A stretch of 64,000 nucleotides of DNA. Source: UBA8752 sp040261275. Lineage in GTDB: Bacteria; Bacteroidota; Bacteroidia; Flavobacteriales_D; Sanyastnellaceae. Shown in pieces: positions 17,885 through 26,768 of this stretch. The stretch covers positions 45,233-109,232 of the forward strand of contig JBDQOI010000005.1 of assembly GCA_040261275.1 (NCBI GenBank), written 5' to 3'. A program made the position numbers and the translations under genes. The stretch's first letter is position 1; each line of letters starts with the position of its first letter. Below the pieces are notes generated by a model. The model ran no database searches. It was not told the DNA's origin and was given only the letters and a program-made list of their open reading frames with translations.

Positions 17885-18892
17885 CTACCCCGCTTCTGGC
17901 GCAGTTGCCCCACTCTTTTTGAATCCGGAAGCCAACAGGAAGAGGTAGCCGATCCCCCCCATGCTGATGATCATCCCCGTTTGCGTGGCCCAGACCACAT
18001 TGGCCGTGGCCAGACCCAGTACCTCATTGTAGCCGAGGGCCACCAAGGCGTATTGGACCGCCAACTGATAACTGCCTATGCCTCCGGGTGAGGGCAGCAC
18101 CATGCCAAAACCGCCAGCCATCATCACGAAAAGCGATTGTGCGGCCGTGATGTCCTGCAGCGAATCGATGCCCAGGAATATCACATAGGTCATCAAGAAG
18201 TACATGGTCCAAATGAAGGCCGTATGGCCCAGGAATGCCCACTTGCGCTTCATGTGCCGCACGCTGGCGAGCCCGCGGCCAATGCCTTCCAGAAAACCGA
18301 ACACCTTGGCGAAAAAAGAGAGGCGCGACAAGGCCTCCCGTTTGCGCCACGCCCAGACCGCTCCAATTACCGCCGTGGCCGCACCGCCGGCCAGCCAAGG
18401 CAAAGGCCCACCACCGGGCATGTCAAAGGAGGAGCTGAAGGCCAAAAAGGAGTCCATATTGGAAAGCAGGGCCACGCCGGTCAGCAGAAACAGCAGGGCG
18501 AAGTCCACCACCCTTTCCGAAATCACCGTGCCGAAGAGCTCGTCAACGGGTACCCCGTCGGTTTGATTCAGGGCCCCGCAACGCGCCAATTCACCACTCC
18601 TCGGAACAAAGGCGTTGGAGAAATAACTGAAAGCCACCGCGTGAATGCTGTTTCTCATGCGGGGCTGATACCCCAATGGCTCCAGCAGAATCAACCACCG
18701 CATACCCCTGCTCACAATGGCCAGATAGCCCATCGCGAAACTCGCTGCAATGCTCATTCCGCTGGCGCTCCGCATGTCGTTCCAGAGGGCTTCTGGATCG
18801 TCTACTGCCCGCATGGCCAAGCTGAACAAAAACACGCCGATGCCCAGCATTAACCCATACTTCAGGACTTGACCTAGCTTGGAATTCATCAT
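17885..18892 (-). CDS. Flippase-like membrane protein (LPG synthase TM / UPF0104 family)
   Basis: 335 residues, with about eight to nine hydrophobic helices. Features of the lysylphosphatidylglycerol-synthase transmembrane family are seen: RGMRWLILLEPLGY, FSYFSNAFVPRSGELARC and MVLPSPGGIGSYQLAVQYAL. The synthetase domain of MprF is absent, so a lipid or glycolipid flippase-like role is more likely than amino acid transfer. The ATG overlaps the panD stop by 4 bases. A distant paralogue lies at 22615-23664. Confidence 0.85.
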   Translation of the reverse strand: MMNSKLGQVLKYGLMLGIGVFLFSLAMRAVDDPEALWNDMRSASGMSIAASFAMGYLAIVSRGMRWLILLEPLGYQPRMRNSIHAVAFSYFSNAFVPRSGELARCGALNQTDGVPVDELFGTVISERVVDFALLFLLTGVALLSNMDSFLAFSSSFDMPGGGPLPWLAGGAATAVIGAVWAWRKREALSRLSFFAKVFGFLEGIGRGLASVRHMKRKWAFLGHTAFIWTMYFLMTYVIFLGIDSLQDITAAQSLFVMMAGGFGMVLPSPGGIGSYQLAVQYALVALGYNEVLGLATANVVWATQTGMIISMGGIGYLFLLASGFKKSGATAPEAG

Positions 18893-19239
18893 GGCAGTTG
18901 GTTGGTGGCGGTATCGGGAAAGACCAAGGTGGGCTTGAACGCTTTCGCTTCTTCCAACTCCATGCTTCCGTAGGCGATGACAATGACGATATCGCCGGGC
19001 TGACAGCGCCGCGCTGCCGGACCGTTGAGGCAGACTTGGCCAGAACCCCGCTCCCCTTCGATCACATAGGTCTCCAATCGCTCCCCGTTGTTGCAGTTCA
19101 CGATCTGCACTTTCTCTCCTGCAACCAATCCGGCCGCCTCGATCAAATCGAGGTCAAGTGTAATGCTGCCGATGTAGTTGAGGTCGGCTTCCGTTACGGT
19201 AATGCGGTGCAGCTTGGCCCGCATGACTTCGATGCGCAT
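18889..19239 (-). CDS. panD: Aspartate 1-decarboxylase proenzyme
   Basis: 116 residues. PanD makes beta-alanine for pantothenate. Self-cleavage occurs between Gly24 and Ser25 in NYIGSITLD, and Ser25 becomes the pyruvoyl cofactor. Lys9 in MRAKLHRITVTEADLNY and the block CLNGPAARRCQPGDIVIVIAYG are family-typical. It has its own promoter box 4 bases before the ATG, although it also sits inside an operon. Confidence 0.97.
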   Translation of the reverse strand: MRIEVMRAKLHRITVTEADLNYIGSITLDLDLIEAAGLVAGEKVQIVNCNNGERLETYVIEGERGSGQVCLNGPAARRCQPGDIVIVIAYGSMELEEAKAFKPTLVFPDTATNQLP

Positions 19240-19243
19240 GGCG

Positions 19244-19251
19244 CGAAATTA
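19244..19251 (-). promoter_or_regulatory. Predicted -7 box of panD
   Basis: TAATTTCG on the minus strand overlaps the stop codon of the upstream OmpA-like gene and ends 4 bases before the panD ATG. This predicts a leaderless panD transcript. Confidence 0.5.
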
Positions 19252-20811
19252 CTGCATGGAGCCGCCATCCTCCCTTCCGTCGATGAGGATGTGCAACTCC
19301 GTCCTTCTGCTGCGCTCTAAACCCCCGGCAGGACATTGAACGCCAGGAGGGCATTCCAGCAATGGCCGCAGGTCGCCTTGCCCCTCGAAACGAATCTGGG
19401 CCGAAGTAAGTCCTGCGAATTCCAATTGGGCGGCGACATGACGCGCCCGCTCTACGGCGAGTTGGGCATTGTCCTCTGTTTGGCCATCGCTGCTCGCATG
19501 CCCAATCACCAGCACTCGGTCCATCGGTCGGGCCATCAGTTGCCGGGCAAAAGCGCGGATGCGGTCCCGATCTCCCTTGCGGATCCCCACCGCTCCCAAA
19601 TCGTGGAACAGAACCCAATCGGGCGCATTCAAGGGGGGGGGCGTGGCGTTGACCTTGGGAAGCCGAGACCTGTCGCCTTTGGGCAATGGCCAACCAGGAA
19701 GAGGCAGTGCCGCCAGAAGGGAAAGGACCCATTTGCCCCCCTCCAACCGGAATCGCCCCATCAGCTCGCCTTGACCGTCCCTCCACTCCGCTATGGCATT
19801 TGGACAGAATTCCGGGGGGCGGCCCAACAATTGGAACCCGTATCCGTTGCCCGCTACGAGCATTCCCAAGTCAACCTTTCCCTCGGCGTCCGACTTCAAT
19901 CGGCGGAAAGGAAATCCATTGTCCATCCGCACCTCCCAGGAAAGTCCCCTGATGGGCTCTGTGCCGCAGAGGACCTGCAAAACATGTCCCTCGAGCCGGT
20001 TTTCCGAGGCCCTCTGTGGCCATTCCGACCCCTGCGGGAGCACGGGGCACCACCAGGGATCGATGCCGCCTTCTCCTCCGAGCCGGTTTGCTGATATCCA
20101 GCCGCCTGTGCTTGGCGCCGCCGTCAGGCTCACATCATCCCCGGCAGCATTGAGGGCATCCAACAATAAACAGTCACGATAACCTCCCTCTCGCGGGATG
20201 CGCGCCAGGTCAAAGCCTCCCTTCCATCGGCCCTCCCTCGGAACGGTCTTTGCGTTGGCGCTTTTAGGGTCGGGCCGCAGGGCCAACAGGAGATCGCCCT
20301 CTCGCCCCAACTGCCCGTCAAAAGTGGCAAACGCCGCGTCACCCTCGAATTCTTCCAAAGCCGGGACAGGCCACGGCGCTCCCCAGTCGCCCTCTCCATC
20401 GCGGTAGCTGAGCCAGACGGAAAGTTGCCCCCCATTTTCAGTGGTCAAAATCGCCATGTCGGCTTTCGGATCAATGTCCAGGTGGACGGTTCGACCCCTC
20501 GCCTCCCAGGACTCGGAGCGATGGGGAACCCTTCCCCATATTTTGGGCTTCAGCACCTTCCACGGACTGCCTTCCCATGTGGCGATGCGGGTTTCCCCAT
20601 CGGCCGACCCGGGTCTCCATGGGCTGGAAAAAACCTGCAGTACCAGCTGATCAGCATCGGCACCGAGGACCACATCATCCCATTTTGAACCCGCGCCCTG
20701 AACGGGCGTCAACTCCAGCAAGGCATCCGGCTGGGACCAAGCGGTATTCGCACAACACACTGCCCAAAGGGCGCAGACGGAAAGAAAAACTGGAGGGCGC
20801 AGGCCGCTCAT
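19249..20811 (-). CDS. Secreted protein with C-terminal OmpA/MotB domain
   Basis: 520 residues from the ATG at 20811, which overlaps the DUF3109 stop (ATGA). The N-terminus is a signal peptide (PPVFLSVCALWAVCCANTAWS). The middle resembles the WD40/PD40-like region of Bacteroidota OmpA-family proteins (DLLLALRPDP, ADMAILTTENGGQLSVWLSY). The last ~125 residues are a peptidoglycan-binding OmpA-like domain: VLVIGHASSDG, ERARHVAAQLEFAGL, CPPGVQCPAGG and ERSRRTELHI. I infer an envelope protein anchored to the cell wall. A much longer in-frame extension overlaps DUF3109 and is not used. Confidence 0.85.
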   Translation of the reverse strand: MSGLRPPVFLSVCALWAVCCANTAWSQPDALLELTPVQGAGSKWDDVVLGADADQLVLQVFSSPWRPGSADGETRIATWEGSPWKVLKPKIWGRVPHRSESWEARGRTVHLDIDPKADMAILTTENGGQLSVWLSYRDGEGDWGAPWPVPALEEFEGDAAFATFDGQLGREGDLLLALRPDPKSANAKTVPREGRWKGGFDLARIPREGGYRDCLLLDALNAAGDDVSLTAAPSTGGWISANRLGGEGGIDPWWCPVLPQGSEWPQRASENRLEGHVLQVLCGTEPIRGLSWEVRMDNGFPFRRLKSDAEGKVDLGMLVAGNGYGFQLLGRPPEFCPNAIAEWRDGQGELMGRFRLEGGKWVLSLLAALPLPGWPLPKGDRSRLPKVNATPPPLNAPDWVLFHDLGAVGIRKGDRDRIRAFARQLMARPMDRVLVIGHASSDGQTEDNAQLAVERARHVAAQLEFAGLTSAQIRFEGQGDLRPLLECPPGVQCPAGGLERSRRTELHILIDGREDGGSMQ

Positions 20812-21428
20812 GAATCGCTCAAATCTTCGGCAGTATCGCCTTTCTCCCGATGGGCCATGGCCTGTCTCCATTCCTTTTCGGCCTTTGAGGCTTCCTCGAA
20901 CCATGCCGCTCCGAACCTCCTTTCCAACGATGCCCTGCAGAATTGCAAGACGCTGAGGTCCAATCCCGCCCCGCACTTCACGGCGGAGTCGCAGATGGGC
21001 CAACGGTGATAATTCACCGCGACCAAGTCCTTCAGCTGGGTTAAGCGAATGGGGTAAAGGTGGCAGCTCATCGGCTTGCGCCACGCCAATTTGCCCTCGA
21101 GATGGGCTTGTTCGAATGCGCACTTGGCAGTGCCGTCCTCGTCGAAGGTGGCGTATACGCATTCCTTTCCCCTCACAATGGGGGTTACATGGTCTCCGTC
21201 GGCGTCTACGACGTGCAGACCCTCGCGCTCAATGACCGCCAGGCTGTCGGGCTTGAGGCGATCCCGAATGATGGGAAAAGCCCGCTCTACCTCCTCGAGT
21301 TCCTCCGGTGCCAATGGCGCCCCACTTTCGCCTTCCACGCAGCAGGCCCCCTTGCAGGCTTTCAGGTCGCAACAGAACTTCCGGTCGAACAATTCGGTCG
21401 AAAGAAGGGTGTCATCGATCAGGATCAC
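20808..21428 (-). CDS. DUF3109 family protein
   Basis: 206 residues with clustered cysteines: KFCCDLKACKGACCVEGESG near the N-terminus, then CVYATFDEDGTAKCAFEQAH, MSCHLYPIRL and CDSAVKCGAG. This pattern defines DUF3109, related to the Fe-S/zinc YkgJ-type cluster proteins; the role is unknown. The start codon is GTG. It heads the minus operon that runs to rfaE2. Confidence 0.88.
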   Translation of the reverse strand: MILIDDTLLSTELFDRKFCCDLKACKGACCVEGESGAPLAPEELEEVERAFPIIRDRLKPDSLAVIEREGLHVVDADGDHVTPIVRGKECVYATFDEDGTAKCAFEQAHLEGKLAWRKPMSCHLYPIRLTQLKDLVAVNYHRWPICDSAVKCGAGLDLSVLQFCRASLERRFGAAWFEEASKAEKEWRQAMAHREKGDTAEDLSDS

Positions 21429-21432
21429 GGGG

Positions 21433-21440
21433 CGAATTTA
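21433..21440 (-). promoter_or_regulatory. Predicted -7 box of the DUF3109-rfaE2 operon
   Basis: TAAATTCG on the minus strand ends 4 bases before the GTG start at 21428, a leaderless arrangement. Confidence 0.45.
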
Positions 21441-21484
21441 ATGCCGTCCGTTCCCGTTCCCGACCCTACACGCAAAGGCTGGGG

Positions 21485-21491
21485 TAACTTG
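21485..21491 (+). promoter_or_regulatory. Predicted -7 box of the radical SAM gene
   Basis: TAACTTG ends 5 bases before the GTG start at 21497. It is one T shorter than the full TAnnTTTG consensus. Confidence 0.4.
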
Positions 21492-21496
21492 CCGAT

Positions 21497-22618
21497 GTGA
21501 CCGCTCCCTTCTCCCCAGAAACCACCGACCGCCGGGGCCGTTCAGCCCTTTCGCGCCAATGGTCCATGTGGGGTGACCGCAAACGCAGGCTGGCCCCACT
21601 CAATGGGAGAAGGATGTCCAACGCCTTGCGGCTGGCTTCGGCGTACCGTCGAGCCCGAAAACAATCGGCCACGGCACCTGAAGGTGGCATCCGGCTTCCA
21701 CCGCTTCTGGCATGGCCGATGAGTTTGAGTGTGGAGCCCACCACGGCCTGCAACCTGCGCTGCCCGGAATGTCCCAGTGGACTTCGGTCCTTTACCCGTC
21801 CCACCGGCATGCTGGAACCCGAACGGTTGAAGGCCTTGCTATCGGGTCCGAAAGGACTGGCCCGCGATCTTGTGTATCTGAACCTTTATTTCCAAGGTGA
21901 ACCCTACCTGCACCGCGGCATGGACGAACTGGTTCAGATCGGCAAGCGGGAAGGATTGTATGTCAGCACATCGACCAATGCCCATTACCTCACATCGGAA
22001 AGGGCTGAGAATATTGTGGCGAGTGGCATTGACCGTCTCATCATCTCGGTCGATGGGGCCGATCAGGAGGCCTACGCTTCCTACCGCGTAGGGGGGAAAC
22101 TGGAAAAGGTGCTCGCCGGGACGCGGGAAATCCTTGAAGCCCGGCGCCGGTCGCGTTCCCACCACCCCCATGTGGTTTGGCAGTTCCTCGTCGTGGGGAC
22201 CAATGAGCACCAATTGCCCACCATGCGCCGGATGGCGGCCCAGTGGGGAGTCGATGAATTTGTGGTCAAAACCGCGCAATTGGACGACCCGCAAGACGGA
22301 CACCCCCTGCTGACCGATGACCCGCGGCTGCGTAGGTATGACCGGGACCCTTCCGGCCGTTGGACCCTGCGCAATCCCCTGCACGATCGGTGTTGGAGAA
22401 TGTGGCAGGGAGCCGTCCTGACATGGGATGGGAAAGTGGTGCCGTGCTGCTTTGACAAGGATGCCCAGCACGCTCTGGGACAAGCGTCAGACGGTGCGGC
22501 CTTCCGCAGAATTTGGAGGGGAGAGGCCTACCACCGCTTCCGGGAGGCGGTTTTCTCGGACCGCGCCGGGATTGAAATGTGCCGGAATTGCACCGAAGGG
22601 ACCGAAGTCTGGGCATGA
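21497..22618 (+). CDS. Radical SAM protein with SPASM-type C-terminus
   Basis: 373 residues. CNLRCPEC is the CxxxCxxC motif binding the SAM-cleaving [4Fe-4S] cluster. The core continues with VYLNLYFQGEPYLH and STSTNAHYL. The C-terminal Cys residues (DRCWRMWQ, VPCCFDKD, CRNCTEG) form an auxiliary cluster region like SPASM proteins. Such enzymes modify peptides or small molecules; the substrate is unknown. The start is GTG. The stop overlaps the following flippase-like gene (ATGA), suggesting a shared pathway. Confidence 0.88.
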   Translation: MTAPFSPETTDRRGRSALSRQWSMWGDRKRRLAPLNGRRMSNALRLASAYRRARKQSATAPEGGIRLPPLLAWPMSLSVEPTTACNLRCPECPSGLRSFTRPTGMLEPERLKALLSGPKGLARDLVYLNLYFQGEPYLHRGMDELVQIGKREGLYVSTSTNAHYLTSERAENIVASGIDRLIISVDGADQEAYASYRVGGKLEKVLAGTREILEARRRSRSHHPHVVWQFLVVGTNEHQLPTMRRMAAQWGVDEFVVKTAQLDDPQDGHPLLTDDPRLRRYDRDPSGRWTLRNPLHDRCWRMWQGAVLTWDGKVVPCCFDKDAQHALGQASDGAAFRRIWRGEAYHRFREAVFSDRAGIEMCRNCTEGTEVWA

Positions 22619-23664
22619 AAGGTGCGGCGCAACCTCCCCGCCTGCTGCGCGCCCTATTGCCTTTGGCCATCGGACTGGGGGTCGTGGGATTCCTCCTCTT
22701 GCGCACGGTGCGCGAAAACGGAGGATGGGGGTCGGTCAGCGGATCGGTCACCCTCGACGGTTGGCCCGGGGCCCTGGCTGCACTGGTGGGACTCGTTCTG
22801 TTGCGGGACCTCGGTTACGTGCTCAGATTGCGCTACCTGTCCAACCGGACCCTCACATGGCGTCAGGCCATAGAAACCACCGTCCTATGGGAATTCGCTT
22901 CGGCCATTACGCCCGGCATCGTCGGGGGCGGAGCCGTGGCCATCTGGGGGCTCCATCGACAAGGACTCACCGCGGGTAGAAGCACTGCACTGGTCTTCTC
23001 CACGGCCATGCTCGACGAATTGCTGTACGTGGCTGCCTTGCCGATTCTCCTGTACACACTGGGCACGGCCGCAGCACCGGCAGATTTTGACAACCTCTTG
23101 GGCTGGGGTGTATTCTGGCTGAGTTGGGGGCTGCTCCTGCTGCTCTCCGTGATGATCGCCTTGGGTCTTTTTTGGGCGCCTAAGGCCACCCGCAGCACCC
23201 TTCTGTGGGTTTCTCGCAGGCGAGGACTGAAACGGTGGAGCGAAAGCATTGCCGGCTTTGCAGAAGACCTCGAGGCCAGCTCTCGGGAAATGAAAGGGCT
23301 GCCTGTCAGATTGTGGTGCGCGGCGATGGCGGCCACCGCAGCCAGCTGGGCAGCCCGCTTTCTCTCTTTGGTAGCGGTCATGACCATGGTTGTCGCCCCT
23401 TTTTCCGCACTGGATCCGCTGACCATAGTGGCCCGGCAGATGATCATGTGGGTCTACCTCCTGATCAGCCCAACACCGGGATCCAGCGGTGTCGCCGAAT
23501 GGCTGCTGGGGGCCTTCTTTTCACCTTGGTTCGACCTTTCACCTTCCCCCATCGCACCGACCGCCACCGTGCTCATCTGGCGCATGGCCACCCATTTTAT
23601 CTACCTGTTGCTCGGTGTGTTGGTGATTCCCGGTTGGATGCGACGTACCCGCCGTCGTTTATAG
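22615..23664 (+). CDS. Flippase-like membrane protein (LPG synthase TM / UPF0104 family), second copy
   Basis: 349 residues, multiple hydrophobic helices. EFASAITPGIVGGGAVAIWGL and LISPTPGSSGVAEWLLGAFF match the two conserved Pro/Gly motifs of the family. It is coupled to the radical SAM gene by a 4-base overlap, so it may move the product or lipid substrate of that enzyme (inference). It is divergent in sequence from the copy at 17885-18892. Confidence 0.85.
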   Translation: MKGAAQPPRLLRALLPLAIGLGVVGFLLLRTVRENGGWGSVSGSVTLDGWPGALAALVGLVLLRDLGYVLRLRYLSNRTLTWRQAIETTVLWEFASAITPGIVGGGAVAIWGLHRQGLTAGRSTALVFSTAMLDELLYVAALPILLYTLGTAAAPADFDNLLGWGVFWLSWGLLLLLSVMIALGLFWAPKATRSTLLWVSRRRGLKRWSESIAGFAEDLEASSREMKGLPVRLWCAAMAATAASWAARFLSLVAVMTMVVAPFSALDPLTIVARQMIMWVYLLISPTPGSSGVAEWLLGAFFSPWFDLSPSPIAPTATVLIWRMATHFIYLLLGVLVIPGWMRRTRRRL

Positions 23665-23676
23665 GCATCGAGTTCC

Positions 23677-23684
23677 GACCTTTG
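23677..23684 (+). promoter_or_regulatory. Predicted -7 box of the PLP enzyme gene
   Basis: GACCTTTG, one mismatch from TAnnTTTG, ends 4 bases before the ATG at 23689. Confidence 0.4.
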
Positions 23685-23688
23685 CCCC

Positions 23689-24852
23689 ATGACGAGCGAC
23701 AACAAGAACGCAGGATTCAGCACGCGGGCCGTGCACGCAGGGGTTGAGCCCGATCCGTCGACCGGTGCCATCATGACCCCGGTTTACCTCACGTCCACTT
23801 ATGTCCAAGAGGGCATTGGGGTGCACAAGGGTTACGAATACAGCCGCTCCTCCAACCCCACGAGGGATGCCTTGGAAGCGGCTTTTGCGGCGCTGGAAGG
23901 AGGAACACATGGACTCGCTTTCTCCAGTGGTTTGGCCGCCATCGACGCTGTGCTCATGACATTGAAACCGGGCGACGAAGTCATTGCTGGTGACGATCTC
24001 TACGGCGGTACACGTCGCCTTTTTACCACCCATTACGAGCCTCTGGGCATCCGCTTCCATTTTGTGGATACCCAAGACACCGGCAACGTAGCGGCCGTGC
24101 TGAATGACAAAACCCGTCTGATTTGGCTGGAGACCCCAACCAACCCGTTGATGCGTGTAACCGACATCGCCGCTGTGGCCGCATTGCTGGATGGCCATCC
24201 TGCCCGACTTGGAGTCGACAACACCTTTGCCACGCCCGCTCTTCAAAACCCGCTGGCTCTCGGTGCCGATATCGCAATGCACAGCGTCACCAAATATCTC
24301 GGCGGCCATTCCGATGTGGTAATGGGTGCCCTGATGACGAAGGATGACGACATCGACTCAGAATTGAGGACGCTCCAGAACAATGTGGGGGCCATTCCGG
24401 GTCCCATGGACTGCTTCCTGGTCCTCCGCGGCATCAAGACGCTGGGCATCCGGGTGCGCCAGCACTGTGCCAACGGGAAGGCGGTGGCCGAATGGCTGGC
24501 CGCCCACCCCAAGGTGGACACAGTGTATTGGCCCGGTTTCAGCGACTTCCCGAACCACGCGGCTGCGGCCCGTCAAATGCGGGATTTCGGAGGAATGATC
24601 AGCTTCACCCTGTCCGACGATAGTTTGGCCGCTTCCCGCAAGGTGTGTGAGTCCACCCAAATTTTTGCCCTCGCTGAATCGCTGGGAGGGGTGGAAAGCC
24701 TCATCGAGCACCCGGCCCTGATGACCCATGCATCGGTTCCGGCAGAGCAACGGGCGGTTCTCGGCATCAACGACAGCCTGATTCGCTTAAGCTGTGGCAT
24801 TGAGGACCCTGAGGATCTGATCGCTGACCTCGCCCACGCTCTCGACGCATGA
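23689..24852 (+). CDS. metB: Cys/Met metabolism PLP enzyme (cystathionine gamma-synthase/lyase type)
   Basis: 387 residues, the usual length. Family motifs: YEYSRSSNPTRDALE, AFSSGLAAIDAVL, DDLYGGTRRLF and the PLP lysine in HSVTKYLGGHSD. The C-terminal SLGGVESLIEHPALMTH is the classic cystathionine gamma-synthase/lyase signature. It acts in transsulfuration, but synthase, gamma-lyase and beta-lyase cannot be separated by eye, so the symbol is tentative. The stop overlaps the kmo start. Confidence 0.85.
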   Translation: MTSDNKNAGFSTRAVHAGVEPDPSTGAIMTPVYLTSTYVQEGIGVHKGYEYSRSSNPTRDALEAAFAALEGGTHGLAFSSGLAAIDAVLMTLKPGDEVIAGDDLYGGTRRLFTTHYEPLGIRFHFVDTQDTGNVAAVLNDKTRLIWLETPTNPLMRVTDIAAVAALLDGHPARLGVDNTFATPALQNPLALGADIAMHSVTKYLGGHSDVVMGALMTKDDDIDSELRTLQNNVGAIPGPMDCFLVLRGIKTLGIRVRQHCANGKAVAEWLAAHPKVDTVYWPGFSDFPNHAAAARQMRDFGGMISFTLSDDSLAASRKVCESTQIFALAESLGGVESLIEHPALMTHASVPAEQRAVLGINDSLIRLSCGIEDPEDLIADLAHALDA

Positions 24853-26252
24853 GGCAGGACGGCGACCCCACCATCGCGGTCGTCGGCGCCGGTTTGGTCG
24901 GCAGCCTGCTCGCCCTTTCGCTGGCCCGTCGTGGTCATCGCGTCACCGTCTACGAGCGCAGGGCCGATCCGCGCAAGGTCGGAGACGCCTCGGGTCGTTC
25001 CATCAACCTTGCCTTGAGCGAGCGCGGATGGAGGGCGCTCGAAATGGCCGGAGCACTGGAAACCGTTCAACAGATTGCCATGCCCGTGAAAGCACGCTGC
25101 ATGCACGACCACCTCGGCACGTTGACGTACCAACCCTACGGCCTTCCTGAGCGGGGCCGATTCGGAAACGATGAGTGCATCTTTTCAGTGGCGCGGGGCC
25201 CCTTGAACCGCATTCTGCTCGAAGAGGCCGAAGCCACCGGGCAGGTCGAGGTCAAATTCGACCATCGCCTCGAGGGCTTCGAAGCCCTGGAACACGGCGT
25301 CACCCTGACGTTTGCGGAGGGCTTGACCCGCACCCATGATCGCGTTTTCGGGACGGACGGCGCATTCAGTGCCGTGCGCGCCCGGATGATGCGAACGGAC
25401 CGCTTCGATTTCAGCCAGTCCTATCTGGAACACGGCTACAAAGAGGTCGCCATGCCTCCCACGGCAGAAGGCGACTTCGCCATCGATCCTGAAGCACTTC
25501 ACATCTGGCCGCGCGGGCATTTCATGCTGATGGCCCTGCCGAACCCCGACCGGACATTTACGTGTACCCTTTTTGCTCCCTTTGAGGGGCAGGATGGTTT
25601 TTCAAGTATTCCCGACGCGGACACAGCACGGCGATACTTCCAAAGCCATTTCCCCGATGTACTGGAGCACTTGCCCGATTTCGAGAGGGAATGGGATGAG
25701 CACCCCACGGGCTCGCTGGTCATGACCCGTTGCAACCCTTGGAACCTGGGCGACAGGGTCGTCTTGCTCGGAGATGCGGCACACGCCATTGTACCGTTCT
25801 ACGGACAAGGCATGAACAGTGGATTTGAAGACGTTCGGGTCCTGATCGATATGCTCGATGGCGTCGGCGAACGGCTCGAAGAAGGCGAGTGGGCTGGACT
25901 CCTCTCCGCCTTCAGTTCAAGCCGCAAGCCCAACGGAGATGCCATCGGGGAACTTGCGTTGCGGAATTTCATCGAGATGCGGGACAGCACAGGTGACGCA
26001 CGGTTCCTTCTCCGCAAGCGGATTGAGCGCCGTCTCACCGACCTGTATCCCGACCGATGGACGCCTCTTTATTCCATGGTCACCTTTACCCACATGCCCT
26101 ACAGCGAAGCCCTCGCGCTGGGCCGTGTCCAAGACGGCATCATGGAAGAGGTGATGGCCCGCGAAGACATCGCTGATGCTTGGGACAGCGAGGGAGTAGC
26201 CGAACACGCCCTTCGCCTCGCAGCCGAACGGCTGCCCTTGACCACCGCATGA
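24849..26252 (+). CDS. kmo: Kynurenine 3-monooxygenase
   Basis: 467-residue FAD monooxygenase. VVGAGLVGSLLALSLARRGH is the FAD-binding GxGxxG (13-18). GDASGRSINLALSERG is the KMO-specific substrate region, and LGDAAHAIVPFYGQGMNSGFED is the second FAD motif. It hydroxylates L-kynurenine to 3-hydroxykynurenine on the route from tryptophan to quinolinate/NAD. The C-terminal ~100 residues are moderately hydrophobic, as in family members that associate with membranes. Other pathway genes are not in the window. It overlaps both neighbours by 4 bases. Confidence 0.93.
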   Translation: MRQDGDPTIAVVGAGLVGSLLALSLARRGHRVTVYERRADPRKVGDASGRSINLALSERGWRALEMAGALETVQQIAMPVKARCMHDHLGTLTYQPYGLPERGRFGNDECIFSVARGPLNRILLEEAEATGQVEVKFDHRLEGFEALEHGVTLTFAEGLTRTHDRVFGTDGAFSAVRARMMRTDRFDFSQSYLEHGYKEVAMPPTAEGDFAIDPEALHIWPRGHFMLMALPNPDRTFTCTLFAPFEGQDGFSSIPDADTARRYFQSHFPDVLEHLPDFEREWDEHPTGSLVMTRCNPWNLGDRVVLLGDAAHAIVPFYGQGMNSGFEDVRVLIDMLDGVGERLEEGEWAGLLSAFSSSRKPNGDAIGELALRNFIEMRDSTGDARFLLRKRIERRLTDLYPDRWTPLYSMVTFTHMPYSEALALGRVQDGIMEEVMAREDIADAWDSEGVAEHALRLAAERLPLTTA

Positions 26253-26644
26253 AAAAGCTCGAACACATCGGCATTGCCGTCGAAAACCTAGAAGAAGCCG
26301 AACGCATCTTCGAAGACATCCTCGGCAGCCCTTCCTACAAGCGGGAGGAGGTACTCGGAGAAGCGGTGCTGACCTCCTTCTTCGAGGCGGGAGGGTCCAA
26401 AGTGGAATTGCTGGTGCCCACATCCGCCGACAGTGCGATTGCCCGGCATCTCGATCGACGCGGTCCAGGGCTGCACCACATCGCCTTCCATGTGGATGAC
26501 CTGGAAGAGGAGTTGGAACGCCTCACGAAAAAGGGCTATCGTGTGGTGACCGAGCCCAAAGATGGCGCGGATGGAAAGCGCATCGCCTTCCTTCACCCCG
26601 GGGATACTTCCAAAGTACTCGTGGAACTCTGCACTGACCGATGA
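26249..26644 (+). CDS. mce: Methylmalonyl-CoA epimerase
   Basis: 131-residue glyoxalase/VOC-fold protein. Metal ligands lie in LEHIGIAVENLEEA and GLHHIAFHVDD, and near the C-terminal VELCTDR. It interconverts (S)- and (R)-methylmalonyl-CoA in propionate/succinate metabolism. The ATG at 26249 overlaps the kmo stop and gives the normal length. It ends a five-gene plus-strand run. Confidence 0.93.
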   Translation: MKKLEHIGIAVENLEEAERIFEDILGSPSYKREEVLGEAVLTSFFEAGGSKVELLVPTSADSAIARHLDRRGPGLHHIAFHVDDLEEELERLTKKGYRVVTEPKDGADGKRIAFLHPGDTSKVLVELCTDR

Positions 26645-26667
26645 ATCCGGCGGACATGGGGTGCCAT

Positions 26668-26768
26668 AAAAAAAGCGCCCCGGACGTTTCCAGGGCGCTT
26701 TACTAAACCAAATTGCTTGCCTGCCACGCTTGCCTCGTGGCACCAACGGCTTGAATGCGTGCCGCTGA
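26668..26768 (-). ncRNA. Predicted small RNA, copy A of a tandem pair
   Basis: Predicted minus-strand transcript of about 100 nt. It follows a TACGTTTG -7 box (26781-26774) and ends in a GC-rich hairpin (26699-26674, AGCGCCC paired with GGGCGCT) and seven T's. An internal 6-base stem GCCACG/CGTGGC has the loop AGGCAAG. No convincing coding frame is present. Copy B, 265 bases upstream in transcription, has the same layout. Between the two copies, bases 26674-26781 differ at six positions, whereas the 21-base promoter spacer matches at only 9, so selection appears to act on promoter elements plus transcript. Boundaries are inferred from the sequence only. Confidence 0.55.

Noticed and set aside
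20812..21162. N-terminal extension of the OmpA-like protein
   Set aside because: It overlaps DUF3109 and lacks a signal peptide; the start at 20811 yields a good signal peptide.
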